A stretch of DNA of 10,360 bases from Clostridia bacterium (GCA_029256345.1 JAQSYC010000065.1:1-10360); one strand, 5' to 3'; shown: positions 1-7,548, numbered from the stretch's first letter. The notes: generated from the sequence alone by a model not told the origin. Translations and numbers: made by a program.

Positions 1-197
1 TTGTTCATGAAAAAGATGATGTTACCTATAGGATGAAGGAAATAGCTGATATTGTTGAACAAGCAGCCAGTGTAACACAAGAGGTAAGTGCTGAGACTGT
101 GGAACAAAGCCAGTATGCTGCACAAATAACAGCTATGACAAAAAAACTTTCAGAAACGGTCAATGAATTAAAAAGAGCTTATAATAAATTTAATTAG
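1..197 (+). CDS. Methyl-accepting chemotaxis protein, C-terminal fragment
   Basis: The reading frame is open from the window edge (first full codon at 3) and ends at TAG 195-197, giving the last 64 residues of a longer protein. The sequence is a polar, Ala/Gln/Glu/Ser-rich helix containing VTQEVSAETVEQSQYAAQI, followed by a heptad-like tail (MTKKLSETVNELKRAYNKFN). This matches the C-terminal arm of the cytoplasmic signalling coiled coil of chemoreceptors, where 'EE/QEVSAxTEEQ' motifs recur. The protein would be a chemoreceptor that controls the CheA kinase. The ligand-binding and membrane parts lie outside the window. It is followed at once by a terminator, so it is not cotranscribed with the signalling genes downstream. 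The family call rests on a short fragment and a helical coiled-coil protein of another kind is the alternative. Confidence 0.8.
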   Translation, partial: VHEKDDVTYRMKEIADIVEQAASVTQEVSAETVEQSQYAAQITAMTKKLSETVNELKRAYNKFN

Positions 198-223
198 TAG
201 ATGAAAGGACTGAAAAACTCCAG

Positions 224-259
224 AAAAACGCTTAAGGGACAGATGCTTTAAGCGTTTTT
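224..259 (+). terminator. Intrinsic terminator after the chemoreceptor gene
   Basis: A perfect 12-bp inverted repeat (224-235 AAAAACGCTTAA with 248-259 TTAAGCGTTTTT) encloses a 12-nt loop. The right arm ends in five T residues. It lies 27 bases after the chemoreceptor stop codon. The A-run on the left arm means it could also work in the reverse direction, although no gene ends there on the minus strand. Confidence 0.88.
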
Positions 260-327
260 GTTGCATAAAAAAATAGCAGAATAACCTATAAAGCAAGCGT
301 CCATACTTTAATAATATAAAGTTTTAA

Positions 328-357
328 TTGTAAAAAACATTAAAAGTACATTATAAT
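328..357 (+). promoter_or_regulatory. Probable sigma-A promoter of the signalling operon
   Basis: A -35-like TTGTAA (328-333) and a consensus -10 TATAAT (352-357) are separated by 18 bases. This would start transcription near 364 and leave a leader of about 125 bases before the response regulator. A second TATAAT at 428-433 has only a poor -35 candidate and could be an alternative start. Directly upstream of the -35, ACTTTA (305-310) and TAAAGT (317-322) form an inverted repeat that could be an operator, but in DNA this AT-rich that may be chance. Confidence 0.6.
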
Positions 358-488
358 AGGTGTAAAATATAACTAATGGATAAAAGGAGAGGTTATTAGT
401 ATAGTGTTCTAAAATTATAAAAAATCCTATAATACAAGTGATTAGCTGTAACAAATTAACATTGGCGGGGAAGGGTGCAGATGAGACT

Positions 489-2078
489 ATGTATAGAATA
501 GTGTTAATTGATGATGAAGATGTTGTTAGAAAGGGCATGAGAGATTTAGTGCCTTGGGAAGACCTGGGATTAGAGATGGTGGGCGATGCAAATGATGGAG
601 AAAAAGGTCTAGAGCTTATTCAGAGGGTGATGCCTCATATTATTTTTCTGGATATCAATATGCCCAAAATGGATGGTATGAAACTGACCAAGATTGTAAG
701 AGAGACGTATCCAGATATGAAAATAGTGCTTATTACAGGATATGATGAATTTAGTTATGCAAGAGAAGCCTTAAGGCTGGGAGTGGAGGATTATATTCTC
801 AAACCTATCACAAAAGATGAAGTCGTTACTTTACTGGGAAAAATCATCGATAAGCTAAAGGGAGAACAAGAAGAAGAAAAGAAACAGAAACTCATAGAGG
901 AAAAGATTAAGCAGTCTTACAACCTTGTGAGGCAAAGATGCATTGAACAACTCATATTTAACGAAATAGACGAAGCACTTATTATCAAAAAAACTAGAAG
1001 TGCAGATATTCCCTTTGACAAGACGTATTATAGCATTGCATTAATAGATTATGATCATTTTATAAAAGGACTTGGCTGTAATGAAAATGAAATAACCTTT
1101 TTTGCAATACAAAATATAGCTGATGAAATCGTTAAAAAAAATGAATGGGGCACCACCTTCGAAATAAATGGCATCAATGGTATTCTGTATTATACTGATG
1201 AAGGACAAGGTTTATCAGATACTTACAAAACAAGATTAGAGTATATCAAAAATACAATCACACAATACTTAGATATAACTATTACGATTGGTATGGGAAA
1301 GCTGGTTCATACCATAGGAGATATTCATGTAGCCTACAAAACAGCCAATGAAGCCCTTATCAATAGGTTTTTTATCGGCACCAATAAAATTATAGCGACA
1401 GAGTCCTATCCAAAGCTAGGACACATTTCTTATGAAAATGAATGGTTGGAGTGGGAAGAAAGACTTATAAGTGCTATGAAGGATCCTAAAAGATTTAATG
1501 AAGTTTTGGAAGAAATCGATAGTAAGATGGAAGAATTCAGAATGTCTATCGAATCATGTCAGGAAATATGGCATATTTTAATTAGCACAATGCTCAAGAA
1601 GTTTGTACAAATTGATGAAAGAGTTACAGAACTCTTCCCTAACAGCATCAATATTATGACAGAGATTAAAAGCAAAAAAACAATTGAAGCTATAAAATCA
1701 TGGGTCTATAACTTATATATAGACTGTACTAACTATATAGAGGAACAGGCCTCTCCTAATAAAATACACTTTCAAAATATCACGCGTTTTGTAGAAAACA
1801 ATTATCATATACCCGACCTATCTGTTAATAGAGTATGTAAAGAGGTGCACCTAAGTCCTAGTTATTTTAGTAGCGTATTTAAAAAAGCTACAGGAGGCAC
1901 ATTTATTCAGTTCGTCACAGATTATAGAATGGAAAAAGCTAAAGAAATGCTTAAATACACATCTTTTAAAACATATGAGATAGCTGAAAAAGTAGGTTAT
2001 CAGGATCCGCAGTATTTCAGTACCCTATTTAGAAAACAATTTAAAATGACGCCGTCAGAATATAGAAAAAAGGAATAG
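489..2078 (+). CDS. Two-component response regulator, YesN type (REC + AraC helix-turn-helix)
   Basis: This is a cytoplasmic transcription factor of 529 residues, predicted to be phosphorylated by the histidine kinase encoded next. The N-terminal receiver domain (about 1-120) has the acidic pocket D8/D9, the phospho-acceptor D55 in FLDINMP, T83 in ITGYDEF and K105 in LKP, so it looks fully active. The middle, about 130-420, is a variable linker region typical of YesN-like regulators. The last roughly 100 residues are an AraC/XylS DNA-binding domain with two helix-turn-helix units (LSVNRVCKEVHLSPSYFSSVFKK and the closing motif EIAEKVGYQDPQYFSTLFRKQFKMTPSEYR). The start at ATG 489 gives the usual MYRIVLIDDE opening. 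The frame stays open upstream to a GTG at 438, which has no ribosome binding site. The Shine-Dalgarno candidate GAAGGGTG (470-477) is 11 bases from ATG 489. The kinase gene begins 10 bases after the stop. The likely targets are the downstream transporter promoters, by inference from position. Confidence 0.93.
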   Translation: MYRIVLIDDEDVVRKGMRDLVPWEDLGLEMVGDANDGEKGLELIQRVMPHIIFLDINMPKMDGMKLTKIVRETYPDMKIVLITGYDEFSYAREALRLGVEDYILKPITKDEVVTLLGKIIDKLKGEQEEEKKQKLIEEKIKQSYNLVRQRCIEQLIFNEIDEALIIKKTRSADIPFDKTYYSIALIDYDHFIKGLGCNENEITFFAIQNIADEIVKKNEWGTTFEINGINGILYYTDEGQGLSDTYKTRLEYIKNTITQYLDITITIGMGKLVHTIGDIHVAYKTANEALINRFFIGTNKIIATESYPKLGHISYENEWLEWEERLISAMKDPKRFNEVLEEIDSKMEEFRMSIESCQEIWHILISTMLKKFVQIDERVTELFPNSINIMTEIKSKKTIEAIKSWVYNLYIDCTNYIEEQASPNKIHFQNITRFVENNYHIPDLSVNRVCKEVHLSPSYFSSVFKKATGGTFIQFVTDYRMEKAKEMLKYTSFKTYEIAEKVGYQDPQYFSTLFRKQFKMTPSEYRKKE

Positions 2079-2088
2079 AGGTTTAAGC

Positions 2089-2580
2089 GTGAACTTCAAA
2101 CTAAAGGTTAAAAATATTAGATATAAAATATTTACAAACTTTTTTGCTCTTATCATGTCTATCATTGTGATATTAGATGTGTTTTTTATTTACAAATTAT
2201 CAGATATTACTGAAAATAATGCACACATTTATTCTTATGAAATCACCAAACAATTAGGAAGAAATATAGAAGACTATGTCAATCATATGAAAAAGGTGTC
2301 ATGGGTTTTATCTCAGGATGAGAGCATACAAAACATTCTCAGAAAAAAGATAGACACACCATTTGTTGCTAAAAATATCTCTTTAGAACAGTTTAAAATC
2401 AATGCGAATATGGCAAATGATATAGAGTCTATTATGATATTTGGAGAGAATGGCACGACACTGGTAGATGACAGTCTTTATAAAGTGAAAGACTACGTTA
2501 ATATAAAAGAGATGGATTGGTATGTTAATGCAATGAATAATCTAGGCAAACTCGTGTTGAAAAATGGGTATTTTCAGTAA
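2089..2580 (+). CDS. Sensor histidine kinase, N-terminal fragment (frameshifted)
   Basis: This is the front part of a YesM/LytS-like sensor kinase, 163 residues as read. It has a GTG start at 2089 with AGAGG (2077-2081) seven bases upstream, 10 bases after the response regulator stop, so the two genes are translationally close. Residues about 14-35 form the first membrane helix (FFALIMSIIVILDVFFIY region). After it comes the beginning of an extracytoplasmic Cache-like sensor domain with the family feature 'IKEMDWYVNAM' (compare the WY motif in dCache sensors). The frame then runs into NGYFQ and a TAA at 2578-2580. The rest of the Cache domain and the catalytic core continue in the next frame from 2541 onward. 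The fragment alone has no kinase function. Confidence 0.75.
   Translation: MNFKLKVKNIRYKIFTNFFALIMSIIVILDVFFIYKLSDITENNAHIYSYEITKQLGRNIEDYVNHMKKVSWVLSQDESIQNILRKKIDTPFVAKNISLEQFKINANMANDIESIMIFGENGTTLVDDSLYKVKDYVNIKEMDWYVNAMNNLGKLVLKNGYFQ
2541..2580 (+). other. Frameshift interval in the histidine kinase gene
   Basis: This is the overlap between the end of the first frame (TAA 2578-2580) and the upstream limit of the second (the stop at 2538-2540 precedes it). The A5 run at 2560-2564, in TTGAAAAATGGG, is the simplest site for loss of one base. The local sequence G-AAA-AAT is a poor match to a bacterial -1 slippery heptamer and a run of five A is short for transcriptional slippage, so programmed frameshifting looks unlikely. 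Confidence 0.7.
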
Positions 2581-2591
2581 GCAGTGCCATT

Positions 2592-3809
2592 ATGGACAGG
2601 GAAACGCAAGAAGTATTAGGTGTTATGCTTGTTGATATGAGTTACAAAAAGCTGGCGGATATATGCAATCAGATCACGCTGGGCAACAGAGGTTATGTGT
2701 ATATTATCAGCAAAGATAAAGATATTATTTATCACCCACAGCAGCAGCTTATTTATTCAGGATTAAAAATAGAAGATCTTATAAGTGTAGAAAGACAAGG
2801 AGAAGGAAGTTTTGTTGAAATGGAGACTAAATCCAGACTAATTACAGTACATACCCTCAAAGATATTGGGTGGACTGTAGTGGGTGTCTCTTATCTAGAT
2901 GAACTGCTTACTTCTAAAAATAGCATAACTATAACAGTTATTATTATATCCATTTTGTGTGTCCTCATAGCCTTGGTACTGTCACAGCAAATTTCACAGG
3001 AAATCTCAAAACCTATTTCTCAGCTTGAAGATATTATGGCTAAAGTTGAAAAGGGAGAACTGGATGCAGATATAGCCATTAATACCAATACAAAAGAAAT
3101 TCAAAATCTATCCAGATCATTTCAGACTATGCTGCTCGAGATAAAGGTGCTTTTAGGCCGTATTAAAGATAATGAAAAAATGCTTAGAAAAAGTGAACTA
3201 AAGATTTTACAAGCACAAATTAATCCACATTTCCTCTATAATGCCTTGGATACAATTATATGGCTGGCAGAGCGGGAGGAACATAGAAAAGTTGTTAATA
3301 TGACTGCGGCACTTGCCAGGTATTTTAGACTGAGTCTCAGTAAAGGCGTTGAAGTTATTCCTATCTTTTCAGAAATTGAACATGTTAAGTATTATTTGCT
3401 CATTCAAAAAATACGATATGAAAATAAAATGACGTATAGCATCGAAGTGAATCCGGAAATTTATGAGTACACAACAGTTAAAATTATTCTGCAGCCTTTA
3501 GTAGAAAATGCACTTTATCATGGGATTAAAGACTTGGAAGAGGGTGGACATATTAAGATAAGTGGCAGGAAACAAGGTGATAATATTGTTTTAACGGTTG
3601 AAGATAACGGAAAAGGAATGACAAAAGAACAACTTGAAAACATCCTAAACCACCCCATCTCTTCGTCCATGACCAGCGGCGGAGTGGCTATTAAAAATGT
3701 ACATGAACGACTGCAGGTTTATTTTGGCAAAAATTACGGTCTGAAATATGAAAGTGTTCTAGGGGAATGGACAAAAGTGCATGTCATCATTCCAGCCATG
3801 ACAGAATAG
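2592..3809 (+). CDS. Sensor histidine kinase, C-terminal fragment with complete kinase core
   Basis: This is the back part of the YesM/LytS-like kinase, 405 residues from ATG 2592. It starts in the second half of the extracytoplasmic Cache domain (ETQEVLGVMLVDMSYKKL). A second membrane helix follows at about 112-134, then a HAMP domain (about 135-190, with SKPISQLEDIM). The His_kinase domain has the phospho-acceptor H213 in QINPHFLYNALDTI. The HATPase has the N box QPLVENALYHGI (N306), the G1 box EDNGKGM (D338) and the G2-like GGVAIKNVHERL. All catalytic boxes are present. ATG 2592 has no ribosome binding site, no other start codon is available in this frame, and the true N-terminus is almost certainly the GTG at 2089 across the frameshift. 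The next gene starts 9 bases after the stop, so these genes form one operon. The expected partners are the response regulator upstream and the binding-protein-like sensor downstream. Confidence 0.85.
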   Translation: MDRETQEVLGVMLVDMSYKKLADICNQITLGNRGYVYIISKDKDIIYHPQQQLIYSGLKIEDLISVERQGEGSFVEMETKSRLITVHTLKDIGWTVVGVSYLDELLTSKNSITITVIIISILCVLIALVLSQQISQEISKPISQLEDIMAKVEKGELDADIAINTNTKEIQNLSRSFQTMLLEIKVLLGRIKDNEKMLRKSELKILQAQINPHFLYNALDTIIWLAEREEHRKVVNMTAALARYFRLSLSKGVEVIPIFSEIEHVKYYLLIQKIRYENKMTYSIEVNPEIYEYTTVKIILQPLVENALYHGIKDLEEGGHIKISGRKQGDNIVLTVEDNGKGMTKEQLENILNHPISSSMTSGGVAIKNVHERLQVYFGKNYGLKYESVLGEWTKVHVIIPAMTE

Positions 3810-3818
3810 GGGGAAGCG

Positions 3819-4799
3819 ATGAAAAAGAGAAATAAACAAACGATAGTTGGACTTATCATAGGCCTCATAGCTTTAAGCCTGCTGGGAGCATATAGTATTG
3901 ATCGTCAAAATCGTCTGCCACGTAAAATTGTACTTATTCCAAAATCAGTCTCTCCAGACTTTGAATTTTGGCAGACTGTAAAAATGGGAGCAGAATTGGC
4001 AGCAAAAGAAGAAAACATTATCATCGAAACAAGAGGGGCTATGTTTGAAAAAAATATTAGTGAGCAAAAACAAATATTAGAAAAAGCAATTGAAGAAGAA
4101 GTGGATATTATTTTACTTGCAGCCACCAATGTTGATGCCTTAAGAGAACTGGTGGAAAGAGCCAGAAAAAAGGGAATAACCCTTCTTACTGTGGACTCAA
4201 CGGTAGAAGGCGTACCGCATATTACAAAGGTAGCAACTGATAATGTGCAGGGGGCGGCTATTTTAACTCGTCATCTAGCAGAACTGCTAGAGAGCCAGGG
4301 AGAAGTCATTATGATTAATTTTGTTGAAGGGGCAAGTACAGCTAAGGAAAGAGCAACGGGATATGAAAGAGAAATTAGTCAATATAAAGAGATTATTATG
4401 CATCCTACAGTCTATACACAAGGAACAACAGCTGACGCTTATGAAGCCACAAAAAACGTTTTAAAAAAGTATCCAGAGCTTAAGGGGATTGTAGCAGCCA
4501 ATCAGCAGGTTACAGATGCGGTATGTGAAGCTGTTGAAGAGATGGGACTCCAGAGCCAGGTAAGTGTGGTGGGATTTGATAGTTCTCAAACCATTATTTA
4601 TGCGCTGGAAAGAGATATAATAGATGCAATCATTGTACAAAAACCCTTTAATATGGGATATTTAGCAGTTAAAAATGGCCTCCAGGCTTATCGGGGCAAA
4701 AAGATACCTGAGTATGTTGATACCGGTTATAAACTTATCAATAAAGAAACATTATACCTGACAGAAAATCAAAAACTCCTTTATCCTATTATTAAGTAA
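3819..4799 (+). CDS. Membrane-anchored periplasmic-binding-protein-like sugar sensor
   Basis: This 326-residue protein of the RbsB/XylF superfamily (periplasmic binding protein type 1) has GGGGGAAG directly before ATG 3819. Residues about 8-27 form one hydrophobic helix after a basic start (MKKRNKQ). There is no cysteine for lipidation and no clear signal-peptidase site, so it may remain tethered to the membrane. The sugar-binding fold can be followed by VLIPKSVSPDFEFWQTVKMG (first ligand loop ending in FW), ILLAATNVDAL, LTVDSTVEG, STAKERATGYE (Arg of the ligand site), AANQQVTDAV, VGFDSSQTI and VQKPFNMGY. It lies 9 bases after the kinase gene and far from the transporter genes. Its likely job is therefore ligand sensing for the kinase, as with XylFII and LytS in Clostridium beijerinckii, rather than delivery to the permease. 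That role is inferred from gene order. It is much more distant in sequence from the three binding proteins downstream than those are from each other. Confidence 0.85.
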   Translation: MKKRNKQTIVGLIIGLIALSLLGAYSIDRQNRLPRKIVLIPKSVSPDFEFWQTVKMGAELAAKEENIIIETRGAMFEKNISEQKQILEKAIEEEVDIILLAATNVDALRELVERARKKGITLLTVDSTVEGVPHITKVATDNVQGAAILTRHLAELLESQGEVIMINFVEGASTAKERATGYEREISQYKEIIMHPTVYTQGTTADAYEATKNVLKKYPELKGIVAANQQVTDAVCEAVEEMGLQSQVSVVGFDSSQTIIYALERDIIDAIIVQKPFNMGYLAVKNGLQAYRGKKIPEYVDTGYKLINKETLYLTENQKLLYPIIK

Positions 4800-4828
4800 A
4801 ATCTATATTTTTTGCAATAGCGTATCAG

Positions 4829-4886
4829 AAATAAAGAAACATTTAAGCAACTTATCTAAGTTTATTAAATGTTTCTTTATTTTTTT
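4829..4886 (+). terminator. Intrinsic terminator of the signalling operon
   Basis: An 18-bp perfect inverted repeat (4829-4846 with 4865-4882) has the core AAAGAAACATTTAA / TTAAATGTTTCTTT and a loop of 18 bases. It is followed by an uninterrupted T run to 4886. It starts 29 bases after the sensor-protein stop. It separates the sensing operon from the transporter operon, so the transporter must have its own promoter. Confidence 0.9.
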
Positions 4887-4985
4887 AACAAAACAGTAGT
4901 ATTTTAAACTATTTAAGTTAGAAATTATATTAAAAAAATATAGAAAACCTGTAGAATATAGATATAAGTTGATTGAAAGCACTAG
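4887..4985 (+). promoter_or_regulatory. Probable promoter region of the ABC transporter operon
   Basis: About 140 AT-rich bases lie between the terminator and the ATPase gene and must hold its promoter. The best -10 candidates are TAGAAT (4952-4957) and TATAAG (4963-4968). Neither has a good -35 at 16-18 bases. A weak -35 is what one expects of a promoter activated by an AraC-type regulator, but I could not pick out paired operator repeats with confidence. Confidence 0.4.
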
Positions 4986-5011
4986 ATGAATAAAAGTGCG
5001 GATTTAAATTT

Positions 5012-5018
5012 GGAGGTG
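5012..5018 (+). promoter_or_regulatory. Ribosome binding site that sets a TTG start for the ATPase
   Basis: GGAGGTG (5012-5018) is a near-perfect Shine-Dalgarno sequence lying inside the longest possible open frame and close upstream of TTG 5025. ATG 4986, the first in-frame start, has no comparable site. The conserved protein similarity also begins only after the TTG. Confidence 0.75.
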
Positions 5019-5024
5019 AGAGGC

Positions 5025-6527
5025 TTGAAAGACACATTATTAGTTATGGAAGGCATAGACAAATCTTTTCCAGGTGTGCATGCATTAGATCATTGCAAGT
5101 TTGAATTAAGAGCGGGAGAAGTACATGCGTTAGTTGGCGAAAATGGTGCGGGCAAATCTACACTTATGAAAATACTTACAGGTGTCTATAAAAAAGATGA
5201 AGGGAAAGTTATTTATAAGGGCAAAGAGATTGAATTAAATGGCACTAAAGAAGCACAGGAGCTTGGAATCTGTATTGTTCACCAAGAACTTAATCTGATG
5301 CCTCATCTGACAGCTGCGCAAAACATGTTTATTGGCAGAGAATTTACAGGTAAAAATAAATTATTTGTGAATGATAACGAAGCCAATAAAAGGGCTCAAG
5401 CATTATTTGATGCGATGAATCTTAAATTAGATCCAAAGGCTAAAGTCGGCAAATTAACTGTCGCGATGCAGCAGATGATAGAGATAGCAAAAGCACTTTC
5501 CTTTGACTCACAGATCTTGGTTATGGATGAGCCAACAACAGCATTAACTGAATCAGAAATAGATGAACTCTTTAAAATGATCAATCATCTTAAAGCAAAA
5601 GGGGTAGGTATTGTTTATATTTCTCATAGAATGGATGAGATTAAAAGGATTACAGATAGAATAACGGTTATGCGGGATGGCACTTATGTAGATACCGTTA
5701 ATACACAAGAAACTGATATTCAGCAGGTTATCAATCTAATGGTTGGCAGAACCATTTATGAAACGGCTAATGAGCATAACTATACGGATCTTAATGAAGT
5801 GGTGCTGGAAGTTAAAAACCTTAACAGAGGCAAAGCCATAAAGAACGTAAACTTTAAGCTTTATAAAGGTGAAATCCTAGGTTTTTCAGGGCTTATGGGT
5901 GCAGGAAGAACAGAAGTAGCTAGAGCAATCTTTGGAGCAGATAAATATGAGACAGGTGAAATCTATGTAAAAGGACAAAAAGTAACGATTTTAAGACCAG
6001 AACATGCTGTTGGGCATGGTATCGGTTATTTGTCAGAAGACAGAAAACGTTATGGACTGACTTTAGGTGAGACAGTAGAGCAAAATATTGCACTTGCCTG
6101 TATAGATAAATATACCAATAAGCTTGGCTTCACGGATATGAGTTCAGTGACGGCAACGAGTAAAGACTATATCGAAAAGCTTAGTATCAAAACACCGGGT
6201 CCAAAACAGAAGGTCAAAAACTTATCCGGAGGTAATCAGCAAAAAGTAGTTATTGCAAAATGGCTCTTAAGAGATTGTGATATTCTCATTTTTGATGAAC
6301 CTACTAAGGGTATAGACGTAGGTGCAAAAAGTGAAATATACAAACTTCTTTCACAGCTTGCTAAAGAAGGAAAGTCTATTATAATGATTTCTTCTGAACT
6401 TCCTGAAATACTTCGTATGAGCAACAGAGTTATCGTGATGTGTGAAGGACGTATAACAGGAGAACTAGATATTAACAGTGCAAGTCAGGAAGAAATCATA
6501 AAATATGCAACAAAAAGAGAAGCCTAG
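5025..6527 (+). CDS. Sugar ABC transporter ATP-binding protein (double NBD, RbsA/MglA/XylG class)
   Basis: This cytoplasmic ATPase drives import through the permease encoded next. It has about 500 residues from TTG 5025, the usual size of the family. The first nucleotide-binding domain has an intact Walker A (GENGAGKST, residues 38-46), the Q loop VHQELNL, a degenerate signature (LTVAMQQMIEIAKAL instead of LSGGQ) and Walker B MDEPTTAL (about 167-173). The second domain has the degenerate P-loop GLMGAGRTE (289-297), lacking the Lys, then LSGGNQQKVVIAKWLL (400 onward) and FDEPTKGIDVGAKSE. This mix of one complete and one degenerate site is normal for carbohydrate-uptake transporter family 2 (CUT2). 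The frame stays open to ATG 4986 (513 residues), but GGAGGTG just before TTG 5025 and the family's usual N-terminus favour the shorter form. The permease gene begins 34 bases downstream. The class imports ribose, xylose, galactose and related sugars, and the exact substrate is not readable. Confidence 0.95.
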   Translation: MKDTLLVMEGIDKSFPGVHALDHCKFELRAGEVHALVGENGAGKSTLMKILTGVYKKDEGKVIYKGKEIELNGTKEAQELGICIVHQELNLMPHLTAAQNMFIGREFTGKNKLFVNDNEANKRAQALFDAMNLKLDPKAKVGKLTVAMQQMIEIAKALSFDSQILVMDEPTTALTESEIDELFKMINHLKAKGVGIVYISHRMDEIKRITDRITVMRDGTYVDTVNTQETDIQQVINLMVGRTIYETANEHNYTDLNEVVLEVKNLNRGKAIKNVNFKLYKGEILGFSGLMGAGRTEVARAIFGADKYETGEIYVKGQKVTILRPEHAVGHGIGYLSEDRKRYGLTLGETVEQNIALACIDKYTNKLGFTDMSSVTATSKDYIEKLSIKTPGPKQKVKNLSGGNQQKVVIAKWLLRDCDILIFDEPTKGIDVGAKSEIYKLLSQLAKEGKSIIMISSELPEILRMSNRVIVMCEGRITGELDINSASQEEIIKYATKREA

Positions 6528-6561
6528 AGCATAACACTTTACTTAGGGAGGGAATAGGAAA

Positions 6562-7542
6562 ATGGAAAAAAAATCTATTTTTAATGCAGCTAATGCTCAG
6601 AAGTTCTTGGCTTTTGGAGCGCTGATTATCTTACTTATATTTTTCACACTGGCATCACCATTCTTTTTAACTTTTGATAATATTGTATCAATTATGTTAT
6701 CAACTTGTGTTAACGGCATTTTAGCATTAGGAATCATCTTTGTTATTATCACAGGAGGCATCGACTTATCCATAGGGACCGTTATGACTTTTTCATCTGT
6801 CATGGCAGGCGTTACAATAACAAATATGGGAATGCCTATATGGTTCGGAGTGATTATAGCCATACTTACCGGGGCATTCTTTGGATTTGTAAGTGGTACA
6901 GTCATCTCAAGATTGAAATTGCAGCCGTTTATCGCAACACTTGGAGTGATGATGATCACAAAAGGATTATCACTTGTAGTATCAGGGACAAAACCTATTT
7001 ATTTTAGTGATACCCCAAGTTTTAGAAAGATTGCAGCTGGTTCGATTTTAAAGTTTGGTGCAGAGGGCAAATACAGTGTGCCAAATGGTATCTTTGTGTT
7101 TTTGGTGATGGCTGTTATAGCCGCAGTTATTCTTAACAAGACAAAGCTTGGCAGATACAATTTTGCAATAGGAAGTAATGAAGAAGCCACAAGACTTTCA
7201 GGGGTTAATGTTGCTAAATGGAAAACAGCCATTTATGCACTCTGCGGAGCTTTTGCAGGGATGGCAGGTATTGTTATGGCAGCACGTCTTGATTCAGCTC
7301 AGCCGGCTCTTGGAGCAGGTTATGAACTAGACGCTATTGCATCAGTAGTTATTGGTGGTACCTCTATGGTAGGTGGAGAAGGTACAATTCTTGGTACTGT
7401 TATAGGCGCCTTTATTATAAGTACCCTTACAAATGGATTGAAAGTTATGGGTGTAGCGCAGGAATGGCAGATTGTTATTACCGGTTGTGTACTTGTTCTT
7501 GCAGTATTGTTAGATACAATGCGTAAACGTGGCAACAAATAA
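6562..7542 (+). CDS. Sugar ABC transporter permease (RbsC/XylH class)
   Basis: This integral membrane subunit of 326 residues would form the homodimeric channel of a CUT2 sugar importer. It starts at ATG 6562 with GGGAGGG (6546-6552) nine bases upstream. Many hydrophobic segments are visible, beginning with FLAFGALIILLIFFTLASPF (about 14-33). Family landmarks are LALGIIFVIITGGIDLSIG near residue 55-72, the cytoplasmic coupling segment NEEATRLSGVNVAKWKTAIYALCG (about 209-232), and the Gly-rich SVVIGGTSMVGGEGTILGTVIGA region (about 261-283). The C-terminus is basic and cytoplasmic (MRKRGNK). It is in one operon with the ATPase. A hairpin with a T tract follows the stop, before the first binding protein gene. 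Confidence 0.95.
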   Translation: MEKKSIFNAANAQKFLAFGALIILLIFFTLASPFFLTFDNIVSIMLSTCVNGILALGIIFVIITGGIDLSIGTVMTFSSVMAGVTITNMGMPIWFGVIIAILTGAFFGFVSGTVISRLKLQPFIATLGVMMITKGLSLVVSGTKPIYFSDTPSFRKIAAGSILKFGAEGKYSVPNGIFVFLVMAVIAAVILNKTKLGRYNFAIGSNEEATRLSGVNVAKWKTAIYALCGAFAGMAGIVMAARLDSAQPALGAGYELDAIASVVIGGTSMVGGEGTILGTVIGAFIISTLTNGLKVMGVAQEWQIVITGCVLVLAVLLDTMRKRGNK

Positions 7543-7548
7543 TGTGGA

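Larger units (their letters stand above)
2089..3809 (+). pseudogene. Sensor histidine kinase gene interrupted by a frameshift (whole locus)
   Basis: The two neighbouring reading frames are the two halves of one kinase. The downstream frame is open from 2541 and the upstream frame closes at 2580, so the switch must lie in this 40-base overlap. Adding one A to the AAAAA run at 2560-2564 joins them as LVLKKWVFSVSSAIMD, where WVFSVSSAI fits the conserved Cache-domain segment of this family. The restored protein would have 573 residues: TM1, Cache domain, TM2 (about 280-302), HAMP, the His kinase motif with H381, and the ATPase domain with N474. The cause could be a true mutation, a larger out-of-frame deletion, or a sequencing error in a homopolymer. 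The intact partners on both sides favour a functional system and so hint at error or recent damage. Confidence 0.72.

Noticed and set aside
381..412. AAAGGAGAGG followed by GTG 404 as a leader peptide
   Set aside because: The frame stops after two codons (GTG TTC TAA), so no meaningful peptide is encoded.
438..488. GTG 438 as the start of the response regulator
   Set aside because: There is no ribosome binding site before it, and the 17 extra residues precede the standard MYRIVLIDDE beginning of receiver domains.
308..538. Minus-strand frame across the regulator promoter
   Set aside because: The predicted product is hydrophobic because the DNA is AT-rich. It overlaps the promoter and the start of the response regulator and has no supporting signals.
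2557..2570. Programmed -1 ribosomal frameshift in the histidine kinase
   Set aside because: The local G-AAA-AAT does not fit a good slippery heptamer, I saw no upstream Shine-Dalgarno-like stimulator or clear downstream stem, and kinases of this family are not known to use frameshifting.
4888..4968. Imperfect direct repeat of AAAAC-GTAG in the transporter promoter region
   Set aside because: The match is short and gapped, and it is not distinguishable from chance in this AT-rich spacer.
4966..4985. CcpA-type cre site near TTGAAAGCACTAG before the ATPase gene
   Set aside because: Only half of the palindrome fits the cre consensus, and the central CG is absent.
4986..5024. ATG 4986 as the start of the ATPase
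   Set aside because: No Shine-Dalgarno sequence precedes it, whereas GGAGGTG lies properly in front of TTG 5025 and the family similarity begins after that point. It cannot be fully excluded.
6597..6959. Long minus-strand open frame within the permease gene
   Set aside because: It is the complement of a well-conserved permease coding region, with no ribosome binding site or recognisable domain. The other minus-strand frames inside the binding-protein, ATPase and regulator genes were rejected on the same grounds.
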